In this document: positions 1-8,939 of the stretch, one piece after another
Position numbering within the stretch: the stretch's first letter is position 1
How the letters are laid out: the number at the start of each line of letters is the position of its first letter
Assembly (NCBI GenBank): GCA_963703015.1
Contig: OY969779.1
Span: 1,860,001 to 1,924,000 of the forward strand
From: Methanobacterium_B sp963703015
GTDB lineage: Archaea; Methanobacteriota; Methanobacteria; Methanobacteriales; Methanobacteriaceae
Length of the DNA stretch: 64,000 nt
Direction of reading: 5' to 3'
Notes under the pieces: generated by a model
Databases searched by the model: none
What the model saw: only the letters and a program-made list of their open reading frames with translations
Told to the model about the DNA's origin: nothing
Program-made: the position numbers and the translations under genes

Positions 1-1
1 G

Positions 2-439
2 GTGATCTCTGTGGAAGACAGACAAAGACTTGAAGCATTGATGAATGAATTAAATACCTACCAGGGTCAAGCAGAAGTAATTCAGCAACAGGTTGAAAAT
101 TTAAATGCATCCATAGCTGAACTTACAGTTGCATTAGACACCCTTGAAGTAGTTAAGGATGAAGACAAGGAAGAAACTCTGGTGCCAATAGGTGCAGGAT
201 CCTTCCTAATAACAGAACTTAAAAATACTGACGAGGTCATCATTGGTCTTGGAGCAGGTGTGGCAGTCAAAAAGAAAATTGCCGATGCTAAAGAGACTAT
301 TGGAGAACAAAAGACCGAACTTGAAGAATTAAGAAACAAAATGACTTCTGATCTTCAAAAGATTTCGGATTACATACGTCAGAGAAGTCCTGAAGCAGAA
401 GCTTTAATGCAGAAGGTTGAAGGAGAAGGTTCTGTTTAA
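2..439 (+). CDS. pfdA: Prefoldin alpha subunit (GimC alpha)
   Basis: Alpha subunit of the hexameric archaeal prefoldin, a cytosolic holdase that passes unfolded proteins to the thermosome. The 145-residue product has the family layout: an N-terminal coiled-coil helix (about residues 5-50), a short hydrophobic beta-hairpin region (LVPIGAGSFLITEL, then DEVIIGLGAGVAV) and a C-terminal coiled coil with heptad-like K/E/L spacing. Two GTG codons (positions 2 and 11) could start it; the second gives the usual MEDRQRL opening, but the ribosome-binding site lies outside the window, so the true start is unresolved. It sits 53 nt before ftsY on the same strand. In related methanogens this pair follows ribosomal protein LX, which would be just upstream of the window. 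Confidence 0.93.
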   Translation: MISVEDRQRLEALMNELNTYQGQAEVIQQQVENLNASIAELTVALDTLEVVKDEDKEETLVPIGAGSFLITELKNTDEVIIGLGAGVAVKKKIADAKETIGEQKTELEELRNKMTSDLQKISDYIRQRSPEAEALMQKVEGEGSV

Positions 440-492
440 ATTTAATTCCTTATTTTTAAATTTTTATCAACAAATAGGAGAGTGAAATCTCT

Positions 493-1782
493 TTGTTTGA
501 ATCACTGAAAAAAAAGTTCAAGGGCACCATAGGAAAGATTTCAGATAACGTGGCTTCAGAAGAAGAATTAGATGATTCTGAATCTTTCGCTGCAGATATC
601 AAATCTAAAGATGAGACTGTTCCTAATTCTGACTCATTTGAAAGTAAATCGTCCAAATCTGTTTCTAAGAATGAGTTAACTGAATCTTCAAAGGATGTTT
701 CTGGAACAGAATCATCTGAAACTGAAGCAGAATCTGATTCTGAAAAATCTGGTTTTATGGGATTTTTACGTGGTAACAAATCTTCTGAAAAGGAAGAATC
801 TGAAGATTCAAAACTTCCAAAATCATCTGAAACTAAAGATGAAGAAGTTTTGGTCGATGAAACATCCACGGAATCTGAAGAGAAACAGGATGAAGAGGAT
901 AAGTCTGGAATTTTATCATTTGTAACAAATAAAACCATTTCTGAAAAGGATATAGAAGATATTCTATTTGAACTTGAAATGTCACTTTTAGAGGGTGATG
1001 TTGCAATGGAAGTGGCAGAAACAATAATCAGCTCTGTCAAGACTGATCTGGTAGGTCAGAAGATCAGGCGGAGGAGTGATGTTGCAGAGTTTACAAGGGA
1101 AGCTCTTAAAAATGCCATATCCGAAATTCTTGATATTCCTGGGAAGGATTTGACATCCCTACTGGAAGAAGCGAAAAAATCTGGGGAACCACTCAAGATC
1201 ATGTTCGTAGGTATAAATGGTACTGGTAAAACAACAACCATTGCTAAGATATCAACCTATTTCATAAACAAAGGTTTCACACCAGTAATTGCAGCTTCAG
1301 ATACCTTCAGAGCAGGGGCCATTGAACAACTGACTCACCATGCAGATAATCTTAATGTTAAGATAATTAAACACAAGAAGGGTGCAGATCCTGCAGCAGT
1401 TGCCTTTGATGCTGTTGCTCATGCAAGGGCCAAGGGCAAAGAACTTGTTCTTGTGGATACCGCAGGAAGAATGCAGACCAACATTAATTTAATGGACGAG
1501 ATGAAGAAGATCAAACGTGTAATAAAACCTGATCTTATCATATACGTTGGTGATGCTTTAACAGGCAACGATTCTGTAGAACAAGCCAAAAAATTCAATG
1601 AAGCAGTAACTGTTGATGGTATAATACTTACTAAGGCAGATGCAGATGCAAAGGGTGGAGCAGCACTATCCATTGGATATGTTATACAGAAACCTATACT
1701 GTTCCTTGGAGTTGGTCAATCATATTCTGATATAATAGAATTTAAACCAGAATGGATGGTTGAACAAATTTTAGGGGAATGA
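493..1782 (+). CDS. ftsY: Signal recognition particle receptor FtsY
   Basis: SRP receptor GTPase that docks SRP-ribosome complexes at the membrane for co-translational insertion. The 429-residue protein has a long acidic, Ser/Glu/Asp/Lys-rich A region (about residues 20-135, low complexity) followed by the NG domain. GTPase motifs are visible: G1 GINGTGKTTT, the DTFRAGA box, G3 DTAGRMQ and G4 TKADADAKGG. Translation starts at TTG 493, with AGGAGAG 9-16 nt upstream and no better ATG nearby. The gene follows the prefoldin alpha gene and is probably co-transcribed. The acidic extension is large for an archaeal FtsY; the NG domain alone would be about 290 residues. Confidence 0.96.
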   Translation: MFESLKKKFKGTIGKISDNVASEEELDDSESFAADIKSKDETVPNSDSFESKSSKSVSKNELTESSKDVSGTESSETEAESDSEKSGFMGFLRGNKSSEKEESEDSKLPKSSETKDEEVLVDETSTESEEKQDEEDKSGILSFVTNKTISEKDIEDILFELEMSLLEGDVAMEVAETIISSVKTDLVGQKIRRRSDVAEFTREALKNAISEILDIPGKDLTSLLEEAKKSGEPLKIMFVGINGTGKTTTIAKISTYFINKGFTPVIAASDTFRAGAIEQLTHHADNLNVKIIKHKKGADPAAVAFDAVAHARAKGKELVLVDTAGRMQTNINLMDEMKKIKRVIKPDLIIYVGDALTGNDSVEQAKKFNEAVTVDGIILTKADADAKGGAALSIGYVIQKPILFLGVGQSYSDIIEFKPEWMVEQILGE

Positions 1783-1828
1783 AATTTCTATTTTTTTTAA
1801 TGTAATGTAAAAAAAAGATGATAGAATC

Positions 1829-2335
1829 TCAATTCATGATTCTGTCATTGATTTGATCCTGATCCAGTTTGATTATCAGGTAGTCACCCATTGCTTCAAT
1901 ATCTTCATCTGATATCATGAGGTGTTTTTTGTTAAATGTACCACCTGTAGTTACCACGATGTTGTGAATGAGACAACCCTTAGGATCGATCATGAGATCG
2001 GTTATTTTACCCACATCCATACCAGTTTTGTTAAGAACTGTTTTTCCTATGAATTCATTGTACCGGGTTCCTTTTCCTAAAAACTTTTCAATTTTATCTA
2101 CTTTAACTTGTTCTTCAATTTCTTGATTGTTAAGTTTTAACTGCAGGTAATCTCCAACTTCTGCAATATCATCATCAACAACAACCAAGAATTTTTTATT
2201 TAAAGCAGAGCCAACTGATATGAAAACTTTATCTAATAAACATTGTTTAAATAAGACTGCAATTTCAGCAACTTTTCCAATTTCATTCGCTTCTTTATCT
2301 ATTACTTTCATTCCAATAAATTCACTCGCTTTCAT
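1829..2335 (-). CDS. Tandem PRC-barrel domain protein
   Basis: A 168-residue soluble protein made of two PRC-barrel-like halves. Each half opens with a similar pattern: FIGMKVIDKEANEIGKVAEI near the N-terminus, and FIGKTVLNKTGMDVGKITDL around residue 90. Each half then runs through alternating beta strands to a D(D/E)DI box. PRC-barrels mediate RNA or protein contacts (for example in RimM); archaeal stand-alone copies have no settled function. The reading frame extends 12 codons further upstream, but ATG 2335 is preceded by GGAGAAGGTGTT at proper spacing and is taken as the start. It converges on ftsY and has no obvious operon partner. Confidence 0.8.
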   Translation of the reverse strand: MKASEFIGMKVIDKEANEIGKVAEIAVLFKQCLLDKVFISVGSALNKKFLVVVDDDIAEVGDYLQLKLNNQEIEEQVKVDKIEKFLGKGTRYNEFIGKTVLNKTGMDVGKITDLMIDPKGCLIHNIVVTTGGTFNKKHLMISDEDIEAMGDYLIIKLDQDQINDRIMN

Positions 2336-2431
2336 AACACCTTCTCCAGTTGAAATTGTTATTCTATGCAATATACCTATTAATTATGTATTTTAGAATA
2401 TAAAAAACTTTTTTTAATAAAATTTGGACAT

Positions 2432-3112
2432 TTATCTTGTTCCACAGTAAACAGCCCAACCATAATATTTCCAAACAATATCCAAGTCTTTAAATCCGGC
2501 TTCTTCCAGCCATTTAAGATGGAGGGTTATTGGAACAGGATAATCCTCTTTTTTACTCTGGGGAACCCATTTATCTTCAATCTCATCTTCAGACAAATTA
2601 TTTAACATGAATTCTTTCCATTTTTCCTTGTTAAGATTCTGCATTCTTTCATTTGAACCAAGAACACTGTCTGAATTAATGAATATTCCGCCCTTTTTGA
2701 GTATGTTGTATATTTTGTGGTAGAATTTCTTTTTTTCATCATCAGTCTTAATATGATGCAGTGCAAGAGATGAAACTATCACATCATATTTTTCTTCAAA
2801 TTCAAACTCATAAAAGTCTCCTGTATAATAATGAATATCATCATAATCTCCCAATTTGATCTTCGCCATTTCTATCATTTTCGAAGCAATATCGATACAA
2901 TCAATATTTGCGTGTCCAAATTTTTCTTTAATGGCTTTAGACACATTTCCCGTACCTGTTCCAAGATCTAAAACTTTAAATTCATCAGACACATCTTGGG
3001 GTATGGTAAAGATCATTGAGTCTATCATCTGTGAGTACATTGGAATCAACTTGACTATGGTGTCATCAAATTCCTTTGCTTCCTCTTCAAAATGTTCTTT
3101 TACATGTTCCAA
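2432..3112 (-). CDS. Class I SAM-dependent methyltransferase (CmoA-like)
   Basis: A 226-residue Rossmann-fold methyltransferase. The SAM-binding glycine loop is LDLGTGTGNVSKAI (about residues 48-61), followed by an acidic residue at the end of beta-2 (CIDIASKMIEMAK) and a post-motif II region SSLALHHIKTDDEKKKF. The DxASxM pattern and the ALHHI box resemble the CmoA/UbiE-type methyltransferases, but no residue fixes the substrate. It is a single gene, transcribed toward the PRC-barrel gene with a 96-nt gap. The substrate could be a small molecule or a tRNA; I would not name it further. Confidence 0.8.
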   Translation of the reverse strand: MEHVKEHFEEEAKEFDDTIVKLIPMYSQMIDSMIFTIPQDVSDEFKVLDLGTGTGNVSKAIKEKFGHANIDCIDIASKMIEMAKIKLGDYDDIHYYTGDFYEFEFEEKYDVIVSSLALHHIKTDDEKKKFYHKIYNILKKGGIFINSDSVLGSNERMQNLNKEKWKEFMLNNLSEDEIEDKWVPQSKKEDYPVPITLHLKWLEEAGFKDLDIVWKYYGWAVYCGTR

Positions 3113-3459
3113 ATTGATTTCTCCTTTATTGGTTGTAACTTCAAGATATTATTCTGGACTTAATCTTTCTTAAGCAGTATAATTTATTTCAATGGGGCCA
3201 CATTTAATTTTCCATTTATTCACAGAATTTTTAAAGTTGATCAACCTAAGAAAATCCCAGATCCTGGTATTGTTAAAAAGTAAATATTCAACTCATTAAA
3301 ACAAATTTATGGCCACATCCCTACTTGAAATAAACTCATTTTAGTTTGAGGGGTTTTGGAAATAATACCGGATATCATAAAACTTAAGCCCTGCTAAACC
3401 ATATACAAGAAAAAGATTTTGTTGAATTTAATTAATATTTTATCAAGGAGTTTTGTTTA
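3113..3459. other. Intergenic region, divergent genes
   Basis: A 347-nt AT-rich spacer between the methyltransferase (minus) and the dUTPase-type gene (plus). It must hold both promoters. I see no open frame with a ribosome-binding site, no tRNA-like fold and no long repeat. The only clear signal is AAGGAGTTTTGTTTA directly before the plus-strand ATG at 3460. Confidence 0.5.
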
Positions 3460-3915
3460 ATGATAGGTGAAAATGAACTTAAAAAATTGTTTCCAGATTT
3501 TGAAGAACTTGTACAACCATCGGGGATCGATCTAAGAATTGATGAAGTTTTTATCCAAAAGGGTCCGGGTTCTTTAATTGATAATGAAAAGGAACTACCA
3601 GAACTCGAAAAGTTAGAACCACCTATTTATGTGTTAGAACCTAAAAAATCATATCTTGTGACTGTGGACAGGAAAATAAAAATACCTAAGGGTTATTCAA
3701 TGCTTTATGTACCTAGATCAACACTTTTACGTTCATTTGTATCTGTACACACAGCTGTGGGAGATCCTGGATTTTATGGAACACTCCAATTCATGGTGTA
3801 CAACTATGGGGACTTTGAATACACAGTCAAGAAAGGAGAAAGGATTGCCCAGGGTGTTGTGTTTGATGTTAGTGGATCAGGAGAATACAATGGGAGTTAT
3901 CAGGAATCAGAATGA
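3460..3915 (+). CDS. dut: dUTPase / dCTP deaminase-family protein
   Basis: Trimeric dUTPase-like enzyme expected to hydrolyse dUTP to dUMP and pyrophosphate, which keeps uracil out of DNA and feeds thymidylate synthesis. The 151-residue product carries the family signatures: QPSGIDLRIDEVF near residue 20, PRSTLLRSFVSVHTAVGDPG (the catalytic Ser-Thr-Leu-Leu-Arg segment and the uridine-binding strand), then ERIAQGVVFDVSG near the C-terminus. The length and PRSTLLR motif match the archaeal proteins annotated as deoxyuridine 5'-triphosphate nucleotidohydrolase; deamination of dCTP by the same fold cannot be excluded. The start ATG has a strong AAGGAG 10 nt upstream. It converges on the DUF763 gene. 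Confidence 0.85.
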   Translation: MIGENELKKLFPDFEELVQPSGIDLRIDEVFIQKGPGSLIDNEKELPELEKLEPPIYVLEPKKSYLVTVDRKIKIPKGYSMLYVPRSTLLRSFVSVHTAVGDPGFYGTLQFMVYNYGDFEYTVKKGERIAQGVVFDVSGSGEYNGSYQESE

Positions 3916-3939
3916 TTTCTCCTAAACTTTATTTTAACT

Positions 3940-5070
3940 TCAAGATTCCCCTAACTTAATATGGGCTTCCAAACGTTTCAAAGCATTGTATTTGTCTTTT
4001 TTATTTATTTTAGCTTCTTCTAAAGATTCTTTTATGGTTTTTATGGAATGATCGTACACTTCCCTATCCACTGGATAAGGGTAACCGTCCTTTCCACCGT
4101 GGGTAAAACTGTACTTGACTGGATCTTCCCAACTTGGTTTGGAGCCATATACAAGATCGGAGATTAGGGCCAGTGCCCGTATTTTTTTGGGTCCCATTCC
4201 ATTTAAGGATATTAACTCTTCATAGTTTGATGGCTGAATTTCCCAGGCCTGTTTAAGTACTTCAAACTCCCTATCGGAAAGATCTTCGTCTAGTACTGGG
4301 TGGTGTTTGGGCATTTCATACTCATTGAAGTAACAGTCAAGTTGGGACTGGGATTTTGGGATGATTGTTTTGTCTTTGAAATATTTTTTCAGATGTTCTG
4401 GATTGTCACAGATAAGGTCAACACTAATATCCCTGGCTTCATCACTTTTATCCGCTGTCATGTTCAGAGTTTCTGCTGATTCATCATCACAACAGATACC
4501 TTTATGTGGGTCTATGGTTAACTCATCCACTTCTTCACCCAACCAGTGGTACCGTCTGGCGTACCGTTTTTCCTGATTCATTCCCTGCTGTATAACTGCC
4601 CATTCACCCTTTTCTGTCAGAATGAAGGAATGATGATACAGCTGATACCCATCTTGAACACATGAGTTATCTATCTTGGCCGATATTCTGCTTGAATGGA
4701 TGAGATCCTCAATTTTTTTGGTGGAAAGTGAAAATATTTCACCTGCATTTTCGATATCTGAAGGAGTTTTTCTAGAAGCTTTACCCTTCCCTCCCCCTAC
4801 CACTATTCCGTGTTTTTCAGGTTTTATAGCACTTTTTAATGCTCCACATGTGGTTGTTGTGGTGCCTGAAGAATGCCAATCAAATCCAAGTACACATGAA
4901 AATGCCTGAAACCAGTAGGGATTGGAAATTCTTCTTAAAAATTCATTTGCATCATATTCATACAACATCACATCAACAATTCCCTCTGTTAACTTTACCA
5001 TCCTATGAAATAACCATTTGGGCGCTTTTCCTCCGTGAAGTGGAAGGTTGGCAACAGTTCTTTGTATCAT
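3940..5070 (-). CDS. DUF763 family protein
   Basis: A 376-residue protein of the DUF763 family, which is conserved in archaea and some bacteria but uncharacterised. Recognisable family segments are the opening LPLHGGKAPKWLFHRMVKL, an alanine-poor middle with GFDWHSSGTTTTTCGALK, a short Gly/Lys stretch GIVVGGGKGKASRKTP, and the later RRYHWLGEEVDE. Near residue 280 a helix-hairpin-helix-like segment, LISLNGMGPKKIRALALISD, suggests contact with DNA. The combination is compatible with a nucleic-acid enzyme, but I do not assign a reaction. It is transcribed alone, convergent with the dUTPase gene. Confidence 0.85.
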   Translation of the reverse strand: MIQRTVANLPLHGGKAPKWLFHRMVKLTEGIVDVMLYEYDANEFLRRISNPYWFQAFSCVLGFDWHSSGTTTTTCGALKSAIKPEKHGIVVGGGKGKASRKTPSDIENAGEIFSLSTKKIEDLIHSSRISAKIDNSCVQDGYQLYHHSFILTEKGEWAVIQQGMNQEKRYARRYHWLGEEVDELTIDPHKGICCDDESAETLNMTADKSDEARDISVDLICDNPEHLKKYFKDKTIIPKSQSQLDCYFNEYEMPKHHPVLDEDLSDREFEVLKQAWEIQPSNYEELISLNGMGPKKIRALALISDLVYGSKPSWEDPVKYSFTHGGKDGYPYPVDREVYDHSIKTIKESLEEAKINKKDKYNALKRLEAHIKLGES

Positions 5071-5344
5071 TTTCTATCACGATCTAAATAATATTTACAG
5101 AACAACAAATTTTTTTTTTCAATTATGAAATTATATGGAAATCTAATGATATTCTGTTTGGGTTAGAGCATGTGAGATATAATTTTAATATGAATGGGTA
5201 AGTAAATGGTTTAAATAAATTTTTAAATTGATAAAACAGCTCATTCAAATAATAAATTTGTTAAAAAAAAGTTTTTAAGGTGTATGCAAAACTATTTTAA
5301 TTGTCATGAAGTTAAATATGATACAGTTAAATAGGAGGTTAAAC

Positions 5345-5491
5345 ATGCCTGTAAATCAGAATGAAACGAACCTACAAGCAATAACAGTTACAATTGCGCA
5401 TCTTGAAAAACAAGAAGATAAGGATGAAGAGATGCTGAAAAAATTGAAATATGAAAGGCAATCCATCTTAAAGCAGATGAATTTGATCTAA
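5345..5491 (+). CDS. Small coiled-coil protein, 48 aa
   Basis: A 48-residue unknown protein. The frame is open from 5306, but ATG 5345 has a perfect AGGAGG (5333-5338) six nt upstream and is clearly the start. The product, MPVNQNETNLQAITV onward, is one long charged amphipathic helix (EKQEDKDEEMLKKLKYERQ) likely to form a coiled coil. There is no signal peptide and no metal ligand. It lies alone between two minus-strand genes, with its own AT-rich upstream region. The strong ribosome-binding site is the main evidence that it is expressed. Confidence 0.65.
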   Translation: MPVNQNETNLQAITVTIAHLEKQEDKDEEMLKKLKYERQSILKQMNLI

Positions 5492-5541
5492 AAATTTTTT
5501 TTATTCTTATTTTCATTTAAAATTTCTAAAAAAAATAGGTA

Positions 5542-6459
5542 TTAGGATACGTCTAGCATCCTATCAATGGCTGTTTTTGCTTTTATTGCAATATTCTCAG
5601 GGACTTTTACAACAAATTCCTGGTTTAACAGGGAATTTTTAACTTTTTCAAGGGTGTGAAGTTTCATATTTTCACACAATGCATCATCCAGAGCAGGGAT
5701 GAAAGTTTTATCTGGATTTTCTCTTCTAAGTCTGGTTACAAGGTCGTACTCTGTGCCAATGATAAATGTGGTTTTATCAGAATTTTTAGCATGTGCCATC
5801 ATACCGCCGGTACTTAAAACATAGTCGGCATATTCTTGCACCTCTGGATCACATTCAGGATGTACTAAAATATCTGCTTCAGGATATTTTTCCCTGAGGA
5901 AGTACAGGTCAGCGAGGTTAAACATTTTATGCACGTAGCAATGACCTCCTTCTGGAGCAGGTATGATCTCTTTGTCTTTAACTTGATGGGAAACGAACCA
6001 TCCTAAATTAGTATCTGGACCGAAAAGTATTCTATCGTTATCAAGACTTTCCACAACTTTAACTGCATTTGCAGAGGTACATAAAATATCTGCTTCTGCC
6101 TTAGCCTCTGCAAGAGTATTTACATAGAGCACAACTGCAGCATTAGGATATCTTTTTTTATAAGTTTTTATCTCTTCAGCTTTTAACATATGGGCCATGG
6201 GGCATTCTGCATTTTTATCAGGCAGAACAATCAATTTTTCAGGGTTTAAAATTGCTGCAGTTTCTGCCATGAAATCTACTCCACAGAAAACAACCATATC
6301 AGCATCTTCTATTTGTGATGCTTTGATACACAACTCTAATGAGTCTCCAAGGAAATCAGCAATTTCCTGTATATCTCCAGTTTGATAATTATGTGCCAGT
6401 ATAATGGCATTTTTTTCCTTTTTTAGTTCTATAATCTCTTTTTGAAGTTTATTTAACAT
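5542..6459 (-). CDS. nadA: Quinolinate synthase NadA
   Basis: Iron-sulfur enzyme that condenses iminoaspartate (from NadB or an aspartate dehydrogenase) with dihydroxyacetone phosphate to give quinolinate, the entry to de novo NAD synthesis. The 305-residue length is normal for the family. Visible features are AHNYQTGDIQEIADFLGDS near the N-terminus, cluster cysteines in VFCGVDFMAET and HPECDPEVQ, and the repeated small-residue patches of the three-domain fold (STGGMMAHAKNS, GTEYDLVTRL). No nadB or nadC is adjacent. An inverted repeat lies in its promoter (6492-6517) and may be an operator. The start ATG has AAGGATGAT upstream. Confidence 0.96.
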   Translation of the reverse strand: MLNKLQKEIIELKKEKNAIILAHNYQTGDIQEIADFLGDSLELCIKASQIEDADMVVFCGVDFMAETAAILNPEKLIVLPDKNAECPMAHMLKAEEIKTYKKRYPNAAVVLYVNTLAEAKAEADILCTSANAVKVVESLDNDRILFGPDTNLGWFVSHQVKDKEIIPAPEGGHCYVHKMFNLADLYFLREKYPEADILVHPECDPEVQEYADYVLSTGGMMAHAKNSDKTTFIIGTEYDLVTRLRRENPDKTFIPALDDALCENMKLHTLEKVKNSLLNQEFVVKVPENIAIKAKTAIDRMLDVS

Positions 6460-6491
6460 AATATCATCCTTGATAATAATTATGAGAGTGA

Positions 6492-6517
6492 TTAACCAAG
6501 ATGAAAGGTATGGTTAA
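6492..6517 (-). promoter_or_regulatory. Inverted repeat in the nadA promoter
   Basis: Perfect 7-bp arms TTAACCA (6492-6498) and TGGTTAA (6511-6517) separated by 12 nt. On the minus strand a TATA-like AATATTTAAAG lies at about 6521-6533, so the repeat falls around the expected transcription start and 33-58 nt before the nadA ATG. This placement suits a repressor site; the regulator is unknown. Confidence 0.4.
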
Positions 6518-6634
6518 ATGATTCTTTAAATATTTTTTTTAGTTATCAAGTTCACTCAACAATAATTTGCAATCCAAGATCGTCTTAGTAAATGGAAATA
6601 ACGATCAAATAAATACATAGTTGTAGTAAAAAGC

Positions 6635-7396
6635 CTATATTTCCGCACCTTCGAGTGCATGTTTACAGTCACAATCCCTTTCTTCATCCATCTTTGATAT
6701 TGCGGTATCCATTAATGAAACCAGATCATGCTTTTTCTTCTCCATAATTTCGAAAACTTCATCAATAGTTAAATTATTTGGAGATATGGATGCTGCATAG
6801 TTAGATACAGTACAAATGCTTGCGTAACACATTTCTAGTTCACGTGCAAGTACAGCTTCAGGTATTCCTGTCATGCCCACTACTGTACCTCCTAATAATT
6901 TAAACATTTGAATTTCTGCTGGTGTTTCAAATCTAGGGCCTTCTGTACAAACATAGACTCCCTCTTCAACAACATCTCCTGATGAAGAAATTATCTTTCG
7001 CATGTAGTTACAGTATGGTTCAGTTACATCTACATGAACTGTACGGCTGTCGTAAAAAGTTCCAGTACGTAACTTAGTGAAATCGATAAAGTCGTGTGGA
7101 ACCATAAAATCACCGGGTTTCACAGCTTTTTCCAACGATCCAACTGCATTTGTTGCTATAATTCTTTCAACTCCCAGTTCCTTCATTGCAAATACATTAG
7201 CCCTGTAATTCACCATATGGGGTGGATTTGAATGGCCTTTTGCATGTCTGGGCATAAATGCAACATCTTTTCCATGTAGTTTAAAGATTGAAACTTCGGG
7301 AGATTTACCGTAGGGAGTTTTAACAACCTTGGTATCGATTTCATCACCCAAAGTAACGATTTCGTAAATTCCTGTGCCTCCAATAATACCGATCAT
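6635..7396 (-). CDS. Methylthioadenosine/methylthioinosine phosphorylase
   Basis: Purine nucleoside phosphorylase of the MTAP branch that cleaves 5'-methylthio-nucleosides with phosphate, recovering the base and methylthioribose-1-phosphate. The 253-residue protein begins with the phosphate-binding MIGIIGGTGIYE and has RHAKGHSNPPH, the NAVGSLEKAVKPGDF segment, TEGPRFETPAE and GMTGIPEAVLARELEMCYA, all typical of the family. Archaeal members differ in using methylthioadenosine, methylthioinosine or plain inosine; the purine-site residues SNYAASISPNNLT do not let me decide by eye. It is followed 21 nt downstream (in gene order, preceded) by rtcB on the same strand, so the two may be co-transcribed. 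Confidence 0.88.
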   Translation of the reverse strand: MIGIIGGTGIYEIVTLGDEIDTKVVKTPYGKSPEVSIFKLHGKDVAFMPRHAKGHSNPPHMVNYRANVFAMKELGVERIIATNAVGSLEKAVKPGDFMVPHDFIDFTKLRTGTFYDSRTVHVDVTEPYCNYMRKIISSSGDVVEEGVYVCTEGPRFETPAEIQMFKLLGGTVVGMTGIPEAVLARELEMCYASICTVSNYAASISPNNLTIDEVFEIMEKKKHDLVSLMDTAISKMDEERDCDCKHALEGAEI

Positions 7397-7417
7397 TTTA
7401 ATAACCTAATAATTATT

Positions 7418-8863
7418 TTATCCCTTTGCTACACCTATGGGAACCATTTTACCAACTAATAATGAGATCCCTGCTTTGTGACAGATGTTAACAACCTGAT
7501 CCACATCTTTATAGGCTCCAGGTGCTTCTTCTGCAACTACTGGCATGGAATTTGCTTTTAAGGTAATTCCTTTAGATGCAAGCATACTCTTCACTTCTTC
7601 GCCATTGAATTCTCTTTTAGCACCTGCTCTACTGAGCTTTCTTCCAGCACCATGGGCTGTTGAACCAAATGTTTCTTCCATGGCAGTTTCTGTTCCCTTC
7701 AAGATATAGGATGCTGTTCCCATTGTACCAGGTATCATGACTGGCTGACCAATTTTTCGGTACTCTTCAGGAATTTCTTCTCTTCCGGGACCAAATGCCC
7801 TTGTTGCACCCTTTCTGTGGACGTAAACTTCTGTTTCAATCCCTTTGATGGTATGTTTTTCTTTTTTGGCTATGTTGTGTGCTACATCGTAGACCACACC
7901 CATTTCCATATCCTTGGAATCCCTTTTGTATACCTCTTCAAAGGATTCTCTGACCCAGTGAAGTATCATCTGTCTGTTGGTCCAAGCATAATTTGCAGCA
8001 CAAGACATGGCTTTAAAATAATCTTGAGCTTCTTTGGAATCAACAGGAGCACATGCAAGCTGACGATCAGGAAGATCGATGTTGTAAGCTTTATAGGCTT
8101 TATCCATGGTTCTTAAATAATCTGCACATATCTGATGTCCACATCCCCTAGATCCAGAATGGATCATGATGGTGATTTGTCCCTCTTCTATTCCAAAGGC
8201 TTTGGCAGCTTTTTCATCGTAAATATCTTCCATTTTCTGGATTTCTAGGAAGTGATTTCCTGAACCAAGGGATCCTAGTTGGGGTATTCCCCTTTTTTTA
8301 GCCTTTTCACTGACTGCATCAGAGTCTGCACTTTCCATCTTACCATTTTCTTCAAGAAACTTGAGGTCTGATTCCCAGCCGTAACCATTTTCAACAGCCC
8401 ATTCTGCGCCGTTATTTAAAACATCATCAATTTCTCCCTCTTTTAACCGGATCTTGCCTTTGCTACCTACACCTGAGGGCACATTTTTAAACAAGGTGTC
8501 AATAAGTTCTTTAATTCGAGGTTTGACATCGTCTTCTGTGAGGTTAGTTCTCACCATTCTCACTCCACAGTTTATATCAAAACCTACGCCACCTGGACTT
8601 ATAACTCCAGTTCTTGAACTGAATGCTGCAACTCCACCAATACTAAATCCATATCCAAAGTGAATATCTGGTAAACCTATAGAAAATTTTTGAATTCCTG
8701 GGAGTGTTGCAACATTGGCAACTTGATCTGCTGCACCCTTCTCAAGATTTTCAATTCCTTCAGCGTCCTGATAAATCTTTCCAGGCACTCTCATACCCTT
8801 CTTGTAGCTGGAGGGTATCTCCCAAACACAATCTCTAACCTTTTTTAATTCTTCTATAACCAT
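7418..8863 (-). CDS. rtcB: tRNA-splicing ligase RtcB
   Basis: GTP- and Mn-dependent RNA ligase that joins 2',3'-cyclic phosphate (or 3'-phosphate) and 5'-hydroxyl ends, sealing tRNA exons after endonuclease cutting. The 481-residue protein is full length and has no intein, unlike several archaeal RtcBs. Motifs seen are FDINCGVRM (metal-binding Asp/Cys), GSGNHFLEIQ, MIHSGSRGCGHQ, and the guanylylated-histidine region SRAGAKREFNG preceded by STAHGAGRKLS. Its activating partner archease lies about 3 kb away at 12002-12472. Three palindromes surround its promoter (8940-9013). Confidence 0.97.
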   Translation of the reverse strand: MVIEELKKVRDCVWEIPSSYKKGMRVPGKIYQDAEGIENLEKGAADQVANVATLPGIQKFSIGLPDIHFGYGFSIGGVAAFSSRTGVISPGGVGFDINCGVRMVRTNLTEDDVKPRIKELIDTLFKNVPSGVGSKGKIRLKEGEIDDVLNNGAEWAVENGYGWESDLKFLEENGKMESADSDAVSEKAKKRGIPQLGSLGSGNHFLEIQKMEDIYDEKAAKAFGIEEGQITIMIHSGSRGCGHQICADYLRTMDKAYKAYNIDLPDRQLACAPVDSKEAQDYFKAMSCAANYAWTNRQMILHWVRESFEEVYKRDSKDMEMGVVYDVAHNIAKKEKHTIKGIETEVYVHRKGATRAFGPGREEIPEEYRKIGQPVMIPGTMGTASYILKGTETAMEETFGSTAHGAGRKLSRAGAKREFNGEEVKSMLASKGITLKANSMPVVAEEAPGAYKDVDQVVNICHKAGISLLVGKMVPIGVAKG

Positions 8864-8939
8864 AAACGACTCTCCAAAACAGAATTTTCAAATTATAATC
8901 TTCTTTTAACTGTAAAATCAATTTTTAAAGTTTTATAAT

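Noticed and set aside
456..1040. 194-codon Ser-rich frame antisense to ftsY
   Set aside because: It is the mirror of the acidic low-complexity region of FtsY and has no ribosome-binding site.
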